A DNA stretch of 64,000 nucleotides from Bacteroidota bacterium (GTDB lineage: Bacteria; Bacteroidota; Bacteroidia; Bacteroidales; FEN-979): the NCBI GenBank assembly GCA_026391735.1, contig JAPLDL010000011.1, forward strand, positions 128,211 through 192,210, given 5' to 3'. The stretch's first letter is position 1. Every line of letters starts with the position of its first letter. Positions 26,009 through 34,444 of the stretch are shown one piece after another. Both the position numbers and the translations under genes were made by a program. Under the pieces are notes generated by a model, which worked only from the letters and a program-made list of their open reading frames with translations, ran no database searches and had not been told where the DNA came from.

Positions 26009-26575
26009 ATGTATAATCTTATTTTATTTGGTCCTCCGGGAGCAGGAAAAGGGACCCAGGCAATAAAGATTGCCCAAAGATACAGCTGGAAACATATTTC
26101 GACAGGCGACATTCTTCGCTCCGAAGTCAGCCAGGGAACAGCTTTAGGGTTACAGGTAAAAGCCGTAATGGAGGGAGGGCATCTTGTTTCTGATGAACTT
26201 CTGATCGAAATTATAAACTCGGTTTTCCTCAAAAATGTGGATGCTGCAGGTTTTGTATTTGACGGATTTCCGCGCACACTGAATCAGGCTCATGAACTTG
26301 ACAAGTTGTTAGTCAGTTTGAATCATTCGGTTAACCAGGTCCTCTCCCTTGAAGTGGACGAAGGCGAACTTGTAAAACGACTGTTAAATAGGGCTCAGGA
26401 GCAGGGACGTGTAGATGATACGGAGGAAGTCATTAAAAACAGGCTGGTCCAGTATCATACACATACCAAGCCCCTGCAGCAATATTACATGGACAAGGGC
26501 CTTTACACCGAAGTATACGGAGTAGGCGGGATTGACGATATTTTTGAAAGCCTTTGCAAGGCGATCAAACAATAA
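26009..26575 (+). CDS. adk: Adenylate kinase (short-lid form)
   Basis: Interconverts AMP + ATP and 2 ADP. It has 188 residues. Visible: P-loop GPPGAGKGTQ at residues 8-17, STGDILRSEV near residue 32, FDGFPRTLNQAHEL near residue 85, and NRAQEQGRVDDTEEVIKNRL. The lid is short and lacks the four-cysteine or zinc insertion of long bacterial forms, as usual in Bacteroidota. obg follows 22 bases downstream, as in many relatives. Confidence 0.96.
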   Translation: MYNLILFGPPGAGKGTQAIKIAQRYSWKHISTGDILRSEVSQGTALGLQVKAVMEGGHLVSDELLIEIINSVFLKNVDAAGFVFDGFPRTLNQAHELDKLLVSLNHSVNQVLSLEVDEGELVKRLLNRAQEQGRVDDTEEVIKNRLVQYHTHTKPLQQYYMDKGLYTEVYGVGGIDDIFESLCKAIKQ

Positions 26576-26597
26576 ATTTCACAAATAAGAAAATTTC

Positions 26598-27590
26598 ATG
26601 GCCGAATCAAACTTTGTCGATTATGTAAAGATCTTCTGTGCTTCCGGGAACGGAGGAGCGGGGTCGAAACACTTCCTGAGGACCCGGCTCACTGCCAGGG
26701 GAGGCCCTGATGGAGGTGACGGGGGCAGGGGAGGCCATGTTATTCTTAAAGGCAACACCCAGCTGTGGACCCTGCTGCACCTGAAATTCACCAAGCATAT
26801 CCGTGCAGGCCATGGGGTGAATGGGGCAAAAAGCCTTCAGACCGGCGCATTTGGTAAAGACGTTACCATTGAAGTTCCTTTGGGCACTGTAGCAAGGGAT
26901 GCCGAAACGTTAGCTTTCGAATGCGAGATAACCGAGGACGGGCAAACCCATATCCTCGTCCCGGGAGGCCGGGGAGGCCTTGGAAATGATCATTTCAAAT
27001 CGGCTACACACCAGGCTCCCAGGTATGCCCAGCCGGGAGAACCCGGAATTGAGAGCTGGAAGATCCTTGAACTGAAACTGCTTGCCGATGTCGGGCTGGT
27101 CGGTTTCCCAAACGCCGGGAAATCCACCTTGCTTTCGGTTATTTCTGCAGCAAAACCCGAAATAGCTGATTATCCTTTTACAACCCTTGTCCCCAACCTT
27201 GGAATAGTTAAATATCACGACAACAGGTCGTTTATCATGGCCGATATACCCGGGATCATCGAAGGGGCCCACGAAGGAAAAGGGATAGGACTGAGGTTCC
27301 TGAGGCATATTGAACGAAATTCAGTGTTATTATTCATGATCCCGGCCGACAGTAACGATATACGCCATGAATACCAGGTGCTGCTCAGGGAACTTGAAAT
27401 GTATAATCCCGAATTGCTTGATAAATCAAGGCTTCTGGCGATAACCAAATCCGATCTCGCCGATGAAGAGATTGTTGGCGAACTCAAAAAGGAACTTCCG
27501 CCGGATATTCCTTATGTATTTATTTCATCGCATAAGAAAACCGGCTTGCTCAAACTGAAGGGTATGCTTTGGGAGGCACTGAATATCTGA
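26598..27590 (+). CDS. obg: GTPase Obg/CgtA
   Basis: Ribosome-assembly GTPase of 330 residues. The N-terminal Obg fold is glycine-rich ([14 protein letters not shown]). The G domain follows: [11 protein letters not shown] (G1), [10 protein letters not shown] (G2), [16 protein letters not shown] (G3), TKSD (G4) and ISSHK (G5). The protein stops soon after the G domain and lacks the C-terminal OCT domain, which is normal for Bacteroidota. The stop codon lies inside the first units of a heptamer repeat array. Confidence 0.97.
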   Translation: MAESNFVDYVKIFCASGNGGAGSKHFLRTRLTARGGPDGGDGGRGGHVILKGNTQLWTLLHLKFTKHIRAGHGVNGAKSLQTGAFGKDVTIEVPLGTVARDAETLAFECEITEDGQTHILVPGGRGGLGNDHFKSATHQAPRYAQPGEPGIESWKILELKLLADVGLVGFPNAGKSTLLSVISAAKPEIADYPFTTLVPNLGIVKYHDNRSFIMADIPGIIEGAHEGKGIGLRFLRHIERNSVLLFMIPADSNDIRHEYQVLLRELEMYNPELLDKSRLLAITKSDLADEEIVGELKKELPPDIPYVFISSHKKTGLLKLKGMLWEALNI

Positions 27591-27656
27591 TATCTGACAT
27601 CTGATATCTCAGATATCGGATATCAGATATCAGATGTCAGATGTCAGATATCAGAT
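27583..27656. repeat. Inverted heptamer array at the obg stop codon
   Basis: Ten 7-base units in a row. The first four (27583-27610) read like ATATCTG. The next six (27611-27652) are the same unit in reverse orientation (AGATATC/AGATGTC). The obg TGA is part of the array. The two orientations create a perfect 20-base inverted repeat (27585-27604 with 27637-27656) around a 32-base centre that can fold further. No T-run follows, so it is not a standard terminator, although it would form a strong hairpin in RNA. Confidence 0.9.
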
Positions 27657-27674
27657 TATTTCAAACATTACTCA

Positions 27675-28256
27675 ATGCTTGAGAAACTTCTAACATTTGA
27701 CCGTTCGCTTTTCATGACCCTAAACGGGCTTCATACATCTTTCCTTGACCCGTTGATGTACTGGGCTACAAATCCCCTTGTATGGCTTCCTCTTTTCATG
27801 GGCCTCATAATCCTTGTTATTAAAACATTCCGATGGAAAACTCTAACCGTCCTGGCTGCCGTGACAATAATGATCACTGTTTCGGATCAGTTATCGAACG
27901 TAGTAAAAGATGACACCAAAAGATTGCGGCCTTCGCATGAACCTGCCCTGGCACGAAGTATCCATATTGTTAATGAATACAGGGGTGGCGAGTATGGATA
28001 CTACTCGGCGCATGCCTCAAATACCTTCGCCCTTACCCTTTTTCTGGTCATGCTGTTTCAAAAGCGTTACAGATACCTATATCTTTTTTTGTTCTTCTGG
28101 GCGGCCCTGATGAGCTACACGAGGATCTACCTTGGGGTTCATTATCCGCTGGATGTCCTTAGCGGGGCGGCTATTGGTTGCCTCCTGGGCTGGTTCTCGG
28201 GCCGAGTAACGGTCTATTTATTATCCTTACAGGGGCAAGGGGTTAATCCAGTTTAA
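27675..28256 (+). CDS. PAP2-family membrane phosphatase
   Basis: 193-residue integral membrane protein with about five helices. The three PAP2 phosphatase motifs are visible: KDDTKRLRP near residue 80, YYSAHASN near residue 113 (PSGH-like, with the catalytic His) and YTRIYLGVHYPLDV near residue 153. Family members dephosphorylate undecaprenyl pyrophosphate or lipid phosphates at the periplasmic face. Which substrate applies here is not visible. It overlaps the convergent barrel-protein gene by 14 bases. Confidence 0.9.
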   Translation: MLEKLLTFDRSLFMTLNGLHTSFLDPLMYWATNPLVWLPLFMGLIILVIKTFRWKTLTVLAAVTIMITVSDQLSNVVKDDTKRLRPSHEPALARSIHIVNEYRGGEYGYYSAHASNTFALTLFLVMLFQKRYRYLYLFLFFWAALMSYTRIYLGVHYPLDVLSGAAIGCLLGWFSGRVTVYLLSLQGQGVNPV

Positions 28257-28815
28257 AGACAAGGCCTATATTAGCGTAAGTTGAATTGTACCCGAACTCT
28301 CCATAAACGCCAAGTTCAGGAGTGAAGAAGTATGATGCCCCGAAAAAGATCCCGAAATACGGATAGAACGGGGTAGAGGAATGATATCCTTCATTGGCAT
28401 CATGACTGTTCATGCAAAGCCCAAAGCCCAGAGGGACACCGGCATACGTATCGAGGCCTTTCACTTCCCATCCGTAATGATAGGCGCTTCTGGCACCTAA
28501 AATAAAATTGAACCAGTTTTCATGCCAGCTGTTGCCATAACTATGCCAGAAATATGAAAAAGTAGCTTCAGCTCCCAGGGTGATCACACCCGGGCCCACT
28601 GTCCACATTCCTTTTTCAAAAGAAAATTTTGCTGCAGGGCCAAACCCCGATCCGTTGCCGAAGAAAGGTGTGCCGGCTCCAAACCCGGCATTCAAAAGCC
28701 AGGTGTCTTCCTTCATGGTGTTCATGGGGCCATTCTGGGCACGAACGGGAAGATCTGAAATAAATAAAACAACAACGATAAATGCAATTCGAGGAATGAG
28801 GTTTTTGCTGTTCAT
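28243..28815 (-). CDS. Small outer-membrane beta-barrel-like protein
   Basis: 190 residues with a signal peptide (FIVVVLFISDLPVRAQ), then alternating hydrophobic/aromatic strands and glycine turns (GFGAGTPFFGNGSGFGPAAKFSFEKG, FFGASYFFTPELGVYGEFGYN). It ends in a short barrel-like strand, GLVFKLD. It is a typical small outer-membrane barrel of unknown function. It overlaps the PAP2 gene tail to tail and is separated from the dnaJ-like gene by 78 bases. Confidence 0.7.
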   Translation of the reverse strand: MNSKNLIPRIAFIVVVLFISDLPVRAQNGPMNTMKEDTWLLNAGFGAGTPFFGNGSGFGPAAKFSFEKGMWTVGPGVITLGAEATFSYFWHSYGNSWHENWFNFILGARSAYHYGWEVKGLDTYAGVPLGFGLCMNSHDANEGYHSSTPFYPYFGIFFGASYFFTPELGVYGEFGYNSTYANIGLVFKLD

Positions 28816-28893
28816 GAGGAGAAAAGATTAGCTGTTCGTTTTTTATTTATCAAATCAAAAACGACGTAAGGAAGGAAAAAGTATATGCTGATT

Positions 28894-29838
28894 TTATGGC
28901 CTCAGTTCAGCCAGCTGTTTGAAAAGTTCTGTCTCCCTGGAGCTGAGGTTCTGGGGTAAGTCGATAATGATCTTCAGATATAGATCACCAAATTCATTTT
29001 TCTTTCTGTAAACAGGCATTCCCAGGCCTTTCATACGAAGAACCTTGCCATTCTGGGTCTCCCTGGGAATTTTCATGGTGAAGCTGCCTTTTAAAGCCTG
29101 CACCGAGACCTCTCCACCGAGAACTGCCTGGTATAAGGAGATATGCTGGTCAAGATAAAGGTCATTGTCCTTTATTTCGAAGGCGGGATCTGGTAACATG
29201 CTTACATGCAGATAAATATCACCGGGTTCACCCCCTCTTCGTCCCGATGCTCCTTTCCCTTTTACACGTAATACCTGGCCATTGTAAACACCGGCAGGAA
29301 TGGTAACGCTGATCTTCTCTTCATTGATGGTTAGGACACGTTTGGAACCATGATAGGATTCCTGCAGGTTCAGTTCCAAGGTAGTTTCATAATCCTGGCC
29401 TTTCACCGGCCTCCCTCCCGAACGTCCCCTTCCCTGACTGCCATAAGCTCCTCCAAGATCCTGGCCATAAGCTCCTCCGAAAAAAGAGTTAAAGAAATCA
29501 GAGAAATCAGATCCTCCAAAGTCTTCAGCACTATATGTTCGTGAATAACCCTTGCCTCCTCCCTGTCTTGCCCATTGGCTGAAATCAGCTCCACTGCCAG
29601 AGGTCTGCTCATATTGTTTCCAGTTAGACCCAAGCGTATCATATTTTTTTCTTTTCTCCGGGTCTTTCAGCACCTCGTAGGCTTCTCCCATCTCCTTGAA
29701 TTTCTCTTCAGCCTGTTTGTTGCCGGGGTTCTTATCGGGATGGTATTTTACTGCAAGTTTACGGTAGGCCTTTTTTATTTCGGCCTCAGTTGCGGTTTTT
29801 GAAACACCTAAAAGGCTGTAATAATCCTTAAAATCCAT
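28894..29838 (-). CDS. CbpA-like DnaJ-family co-chaperone
   Basis: 314 residues. The N-terminal J domain ([35 protein letters not shown]) has the HPD motif that stimulates DnaK ATPase. A G/F- and S/G-rich linker (residues about 75-150, [22 protein letters not shown]) and two C-terminal substrate-binding domains ([36 protein letters not shown]) follow. The four zinc-binding CxxCxGxG repeats of DnaJ are absent, which makes it CbpA-type (class II). It follows the first KimA-like gene by 10 bases on the same strand. dnaK itself is 30 kb away. Confidence 0.93.
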   Translation of the reverse strand: MDFKDYYSLLGVSKTATEAEIKKAYRKLAVKYHPDKNPGNKQAEEKFKEMGEAYEVLKDPEKRKKYDTLGSNWKQYEQTSGSGADFSQWARQGGGKGYSRTYSAEDFGGSDFSDFFNSFFGGAYGQDLGGAYGSQGRGRSGGRPVKGQDYETTLELNLQESYHGSKRVLTINEEKISVTIPAGVYNGQVLRVKGKGASGRRGGEPGDIYLHVSMLPDPAFEIKDNDLYLDQHISLYQAVLGGEVSVQALKGSFTMKIPRETQNGKVLRMKGLGMPVYRKKNEFGDLYLKIIIDLPQNLSSRETELFKQLAELRP

Positions 29839-29848
29839 TATTTAATGT

Positions 29849-31852
29849 TTAATCAGTCGTTGTTAATTTAACAGGGATCTGAACCATAATAAACCCTTTA
29901 TGGGCAAGACGGTTTTGCAAAGTTAACTGAGTCTGGCTATGAAGCATCCGTGTAAGGGATGACGGGCGCGAAAAAATTGCATTTCCGATGAAGAAGATCA
30001 CCCTGTTGTATTTATGGACTACTTTTTTCGATAGTTCTTTCACTTCGTCGGCTATATCAGTGCCTATTGCATAATAGCTGTCGGCATAGCAACCGTAGGC
30101 CCGGGCCAGGTCCTCATACTTTTTCAAATTATATCTGACGTTTTCTTCCAGGTTCTGTAGTTCAGCTTCACCTTTAAAAGATCCTGAATCCACCATACCC
30201 ACCGAGATGAAAACAAAGTTCCTGTATCTCTCAAAATCTTCCCTGATCTTCAGGAAAGTATGGATCCCGATCCCGTTAAAATCATTTACACATATGCATG
30301 CTGTATGCAAAGCCGGAAAAAATTCGGGGGCTTCCCTGTGGGATTTCTCATATCCCTGCATAGCTCCTTCAACCTGACGGAACATCTTTTGGTCAAGCTG
30401 GCTGATCAGTTTGGCTGCTTTATCATAATGACTTCTTACTTTCACTACAAAAAGGATCAGGCTCGATGTTATTAATATAGTAAGCCAGCCACCTTCCCCG
30501 AATTTTATAAAGAGCACGGTGAGCAGAATGCTCAATGTAAGGAACAAACCAAGCCCGTTGATCATAAGTTTCGGGAGCCAGCCTCCTTCCTTTTGCTTGA
30601 CCTGCCACCAATGTCGCACCATACCGGCCTGGGAAAGGGAAAAGGTTACAAACACATTGATACTGTATAGTACGATCAGGGTATTCACACTTCCTCCGGT
30701 GACCAGGAGAATAAACGAAGCGGAAACCGCCATAAGGATAAGTCCGTTCTGGGTTACAAGCCGGTCGGAAAGCACCGAAAATCTCCTTGGGAACCAGTTA
30801 TCCTGGGCCATGTTTGAAATTACCCTGGGTCCGTCCAGGAAACCGGTTTGTGCTCCAACGAACAATAAAGCCGCTTCAGAGAGCAGGGTGATCACGACAA
30901 AGGGTTCACCTACCCATCTGTACCATCCGGCCGTCATGGCTTCGAGAAGGTTAGCATTCATGGTCTTGCCAGGAACATGTTTCAGGTGAAACAAGGAATA
31001 CGCAGCAAGTAATCCAAGGACGGTAATTCCCAGGGAAAATGCCATAAGCCTCATAGTAGCAATACCTGTTTTAACCCTGGGTTCCTTAAGTATTACCATG
31101 GAATTCGACACGGCTTCTATCCCTGTATAGGTTCCGGCTCCCATGCTGTATGCTCTTGCCAGAATGATAAGGACTGCGAAAGTCCCGATGGAATGGCTTG
31201 CCTGATGGAATTCCCTCGTCGCATCCGGGACCAGGTTGATGAAATCCCTGGTATGGAAGAAGATAGGATATATAATTGTAAAGGCATGTGTAAGCAGGAA
31301 GACGATAAAAATGGGTAACAAGGAAAATACAGACTCCTTTATTCCCCTCAGGTTTACAAGCAGCAGCAGGAGGATGATGGTTAATGTTACGGTCAGTTTC
31401 AAATGCTGGTAAACCGGTGGGAAATTGCTGAAAATTGCATCCACCCCACTGGCAACACTAATGGAAATCGTAAGAACGTAGTCGACAATAAGCGAACATC
31501 CTGATATCATGCCAAGTCGGGGGTTCAGGAGTTTTGTAGCTACTTTATAACCGCCGCCGCCTGAGGGAAAAAGCTTGATGATCTGGGAATAACTGCTGCT
31601 TATGATCGAAATGGTAAGCACAACAGCGAGGGCAATAAATATGGTCATTCCATGGTAATGACCCAGGGCGTTGTAAGATTCTTCAGGACCGTAGCAGGAG
31701 GAAGAAAGCCCGTCGGAACCCAGGCCTACCCATGCAAGGATAGCAACCAAGGTGACTTTTTCAAAAATATTCTGATCTTTAAGGTCCCTGGCGTTACCAA
31801 CAAAGAGCCTACGTGCTCTTTCGGTTGTGCTTAACCTTTCTCTTTGTTTCAT
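29849..31852 (-). CDS. KimA-like APC-superfamily potassium transporter, copy A
   Basis: 667-residue inner-membrane transporter with about 12 helices followed by a cytosolic domain of about 190 residues. It is often labelled 'APC family permease'. It matches what I recall of Bacillus KimA, a proton-coupled high-affinity potassium importer: LGSDGLSSSCYGPE (D47, Y54), FPSGGGGYKVATK, LIVDYVLTISIS (D124, T128), GIEAVSN and LYSINVFVTFSLSQAGM. The spacing of D47/Y54 and D124/T128 equals that of KimA D36/Y43 and D117/T121. The C-terminal part (HTACICVNDFNGIGI) would be the USP-like regulatory domain. A near-copy of the same length lies directly upstream. Confidence 0.82.
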   Translation of the reverse strand: MKQRERLSTTERARRLFVGNARDLKDQNIFEKVTLVAILAWVGLGSDGLSSSCYGPEESYNALGHYHGMTIFIALAVVLTISIISSSYSQIIKLFPSGGGGYKVATKLLNPRLGMISGCSLIVDYVLTISISVASGVDAIFSNFPPVYQHLKLTVTLTIILLLLLVNLRGIKESVFSLLPIFIVFLLTHAFTIIYPIFFHTRDFINLVPDATREFHQASHSIGTFAVLIILARAYSMGAGTYTGIEAVSNSMVILKEPRVKTGIATMRLMAFSLGITVLGLLAAYSLFHLKHVPGKTMNANLLEAMTAGWYRWVGEPFVVITLLSEAALLFVGAQTGFLDGPRVISNMAQDNWFPRRFSVLSDRLVTQNGLILMAVSASFILLVTGGSVNTLIVLYSINVFVTFSLSQAGMVRHWWQVKQKEGGWLPKLMINGLGLFLTLSILLTVLFIKFGEGGWLTILITSSLILFVVKVRSHYDKAAKLISQLDQKMFRQVEGAMQGYEKSHREAPEFFPALHTACICVNDFNGIGIHTFLKIREDFERYRNFVFISVGMVDSGSFKGEAELQNLEENVRYNLKKYEDLARAYGCYADSYYAIGTDIADEVKELSKKVVHKYNRVIFFIGNAIFSRPSSLTRMLHSQTQLTLQNRLAHKGFIMVQIPVKLTTTD

Positions 31853-31871
31853 CAGAACAGAAATTAGCGGG

Positions 31872-31879
31872 CAAAAGTA
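31872..31879 (-). promoter_or_regulatory. -7 element for KimA-like copy A
   Basis: Minus-strand TACTTTTG (TAnnTTTG) lies 20 bases before the start at 31852. Copy B carries the same octamer at the same distance from its start, so the promoter was duplicated with the gene. Confidence 0.55.
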
Positions 31880-31902
31880 CGATGTTTCGGTATTCGAAAA
31901 AC

Positions 31903-33906
31903 CTAATCGGTAAGAGTGAGTTTTACAGGGATCAGCACCATCATGAATCCTTTATGGGCAAGACGGTTCTGTAAGGTGATCTGGGTCTGGTTATGGAGCA
32001 TTCGTGTAAGGGATGAGGGTCTTGCAAAAATTGCATTGCCTACGAAGAAAATAACCCTGTGGTATTTATGGACCACTTTCTTTGACAATTCCTTTACTTC
32101 ATCGGCCACATCAGTACCTATTGCAAAATAGCTGTCGGCAAAACATCCATAAGAGTGTGCAAGTTCTTCATACTTTTTAAGATTGAATTTCACGCTGTCT
32201 TCAAGGTTCTGAAGTTCCTCTTCCCCCTTGAAAGTCCCGGTATCAACCATCCCCACGGAAATGAATATAAAGTTTTTATAATTTTCGAAATCCTCCCTTA
32301 TTTTCAGGAAAGTATTGATGCCAACCCCGTTGAAATCGTTCACACAAATGCAGGCTGTGTGTGATTCCTGGTCAAATTCCGGTAAGGCCCTTTCTGCTTT
32401 TTCCCAGCTAAGCATTGCTCCTTCCACCTGGCGGAACATTTTATTATCCAGTCGGCGGATTAGTTTTGCCGCACGGTCATAATGACTTCGAACCCTTACA
32501 ACAAAGAAAATAAGGCTGGATGTTATAAGAACGGTAAGCCATCCGCCTTCAGTAAATTTTACAAAAAGAACGGTACAAAGGATACTGACTGTAAGGATCA
32601 GGCCAAGTCCATTAATGAGGAGCTTGGGGATCCAGCTCCCTTCTTTTTTCTTTACCTGCCACCAATGCCGCACCATACCTGCCTGTGAAAGGGTAAAAGT
32701 AACAAACACGTTGATACTATACAGAACTACCAGGGTGGTTACTTTCCCTCCTGTTACAAGCAACACAAAGGAAGCAGCAATGGCCATCAGAATAAGCCCA
32801 TTCTGGGTCACAAGCCGGTCGGAAAGCACTGAAAAACGCCTGGGGAACCAGCTGTCCTGGGCCATGTTCGAGATAACCCGCGGGCCACCCAGAAAACCCG
32901 TTTGAGCGCCAACAAACAGCAGGGCGGCTTCTGAAAGCAGGGTAATGATAACAAAGGTTTGGCCTATCCACCTGTTCCAGCCGGCTGTCATAGCTTCAAG
33001 CAGGTTGGCGTTCATAGTTTTTCCGGGGATATGTCTGAGGTGAAAGAGAGAGTAAGCTGCCATTAATCCGAGTACTGTGATCCCAAGGGAAAAAGCCATC
33101 AGTCGCATGGTATGAATGCCGGTTTTTACCCTGGGTTCTTTAAGGATCACCATGGAGTTTGAAACGGCTTCTATCCCTGTATAGGTTCCGGCACCCATAC
33201 TGTAAGCTCTTGCAAGAATGAGCAAAACGGCAAAAGTCCCCATGCTGTTACTTGCATGTTTGAATTCCCTTGTTGCATCAGGAACCAGGTTGACAAACTC
33301 CCTGGTATGGAACATAATGGGGTAGACAATGGCAAATGCATGGGTCAGCAGGAAGACGATGAATATCGGCATCAGGGATAATACAGATTCTTTTACTCCC
33401 CTGAGGTTCAGAAGTAAAAGGATAAGGATAATACCTAAGGTTGTATACAGTTTATAAACCTGGAAAGAATCTGGAAAATTGCTGAATATTGCATCAACTC
33501 CGGAGGCAACGCTGATAGAAATTGTTAAAATGTAGTCTACGATTAGGGAGCAGCCCGATACCATACCCAGGCGGGGAGAGAGCAGTTTGGAAGCAACCTG
33601 GTAACCGCCTCCGCCTGAAGGAAACAGTTTTATGATCTGTGAGTAGCTGCTGCTGATGATTGCTATGGTAAGCACCACTGCCAGGGCAATGAAAATGGTC
33701 ATTCCATGGTAATTCCCCAGGGCGCGGTATGCTTCTTCAGGACCGTAACAGGATGATGACAACCCGTCGGAACCCAGGCCAATCCAGGCCATGATGGCAA
33801 CAAGGGTGACTTTCTCAAAAATGTTTTCATCCTTGAGATCCCTGGCGTTGCCAACGAATACCTTTCTGATCCTTTCGGTTGTACTAAGCCTCTCGCGGGG
33901 TTTCAT
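31903..33906 (-). CDS. KimA-like APC-superfamily potassium transporter, copy B
   Basis: Tandem paralogue of the following gene, also 667 residues, with no length differences and most positions identical by eye. All proposed ion-pathway residues are kept (D47, Y54, D124, T128, and the tyrosine in LYSINVFVTFTLSQAGM). Differences cluster in loops, in the third to fourth helix region (DSFQVYKLYTTLGIILILLLL) and in the cytosolic linker near residues 490-520. Fifty bases with their own TACTTTTG element separate the copies, so each can be expressed alone. Substrate assignment is by family resemblance only. Confidence 0.82.
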   Translation of the reverse strand: MKPRERLSTTERIRKVFVGNARDLKDENIFEKVTLVAIMAWIGLGSDGLSSSCYGPEEAYRALGNYHGMTIFIALAVVLTIAIISSSYSQIIKLFPSGGGGYQVASKLLSPRLGMVSGCSLIVDYILTISISVASGVDAIFSNFPDSFQVYKLYTTLGIILILLLLNLRGVKESVLSLMPIFIVFLLTHAFAIVYPIMFHTREFVNLVPDATREFKHASNSMGTFAVLLILARAYSMGAGTYTGIEAVSNSMVILKEPRVKTGIHTMRLMAFSLGITVLGLMAAYSLFHLRHIPGKTMNANLLEAMTAGWNRWIGQTFVIITLLSEAALLFVGAQTGFLGGPRVISNMAQDSWFPRRFSVLSDRLVTQNGLILMAIAASFVLLVTGGKVTTLVVLYSINVFVTFTLSQAGMVRHWWQVKKKEGSWIPKLLINGLGLILTVSILCTVLFVKFTEGGWLTVLITSSLIFFVVRVRSHYDRAAKLIRRLDNKMFRQVEGAMLSWEKAERALPEFDQESHTACICVNDFNGVGINTFLKIREDFENYKNFIFISVGMVDTGTFKGEEELQNLEDSVKFNLKKYEELAHSYGCFADSYFAIGTDVADEVKELSKKVVHKYHRVIFFVGNAIFARPSSLTRMLHNQTQITLQNRLAHKGFMMVLIPVKLTLTD

Positions 33907-33925
33907 CAGGATTTAAATTGACTGG

Positions 33926-33933
33926 CAAAAGTA
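33926..33933 (-). promoter_or_regulatory. -7 element for KimA-like copy B
   Basis: Minus-strand TACTTTTG, 20 bases before the start codon at 33906, the same arrangement as in copy A. Confidence 0.55.
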
Positions 33934-33970
33934 ATATGTTTAATCAAATAACAAACATTATTAACAACAG

Positions 33971-34432
33971 CTAATATCCGAAAGCCCGGCCTTCAATTTT
34001 ATCAATTTTAATCTTCCAAACAGTCACCTCCCTTATAGAAGGAGGGTTGAACTTAAACTCTTTATTACTGTATTGCCCCATGATGATGTTGAATGCTGCA
34101 ATTTTCTCATCAGGATCCATGATGAATTCAGCTTTGCCATAAGCCAGGACGGAACGGAATTTCATACTCCATGAGCAGGCCACTTCCTCGTTCTGGTAGC
34201 GGAGAAGATGATCTGTGCTGAAGTTGATGCAGACAGTTGAATTCTGTTGCAGTATGCTGATCTTTTTCCCGTGTTGAGCGCCGTGCATGTAAATAATTCC
34301 GTCTTTATATCCAAAGTTCATCGGGATCACATACGGATTCCCCTGGAGATCAACCATCGCCAGGTGGCACCATTGGCAACGACTGATGATTTCGAGTAAT
34401 TCTTCGTTATTGCTGATATCGCGTCGGCGCAT
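33971..34432 (-). CDS. Nim-like pyridoxamine 5'-phosphate oxidase-family flavoprotein
   Basis: 153 residues with the split-barrel FMN-binding fold. Visible: CQWCHLAMVDLQGNPYVIPMNFGY (first strands), IYMHGAQHGKKISIL (FMN-phosphate contact), and CSWSMKFRSVLAYGKAEFI, followed by KIEGRAFGY at the end. The pattern is that of the NimA-like group, some of whose members reduce nitroimidazoles in anaerobes. Most such chromosomal proteins have no tested activity. It follows radA by 12 bases as the last gene of the minus-strand run. Confidence 0.82.
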   Translation of the reverse strand: MRRRDISNNEELLEIISRCQWCHLAMVDLQGNPYVIPMNFGYKDGIIYMHGAQHGKKISILQQNSTVCINFSTDHLLRYQNEEVACSWSMKFRSVLAYGKAEFIMDPDEKIAAFNIIMGQYSNKEFKFNPPSIREVTVWKIKIDKIEGRAFGY

Positions 34433-34444
34433 GATGTTTCTGTT

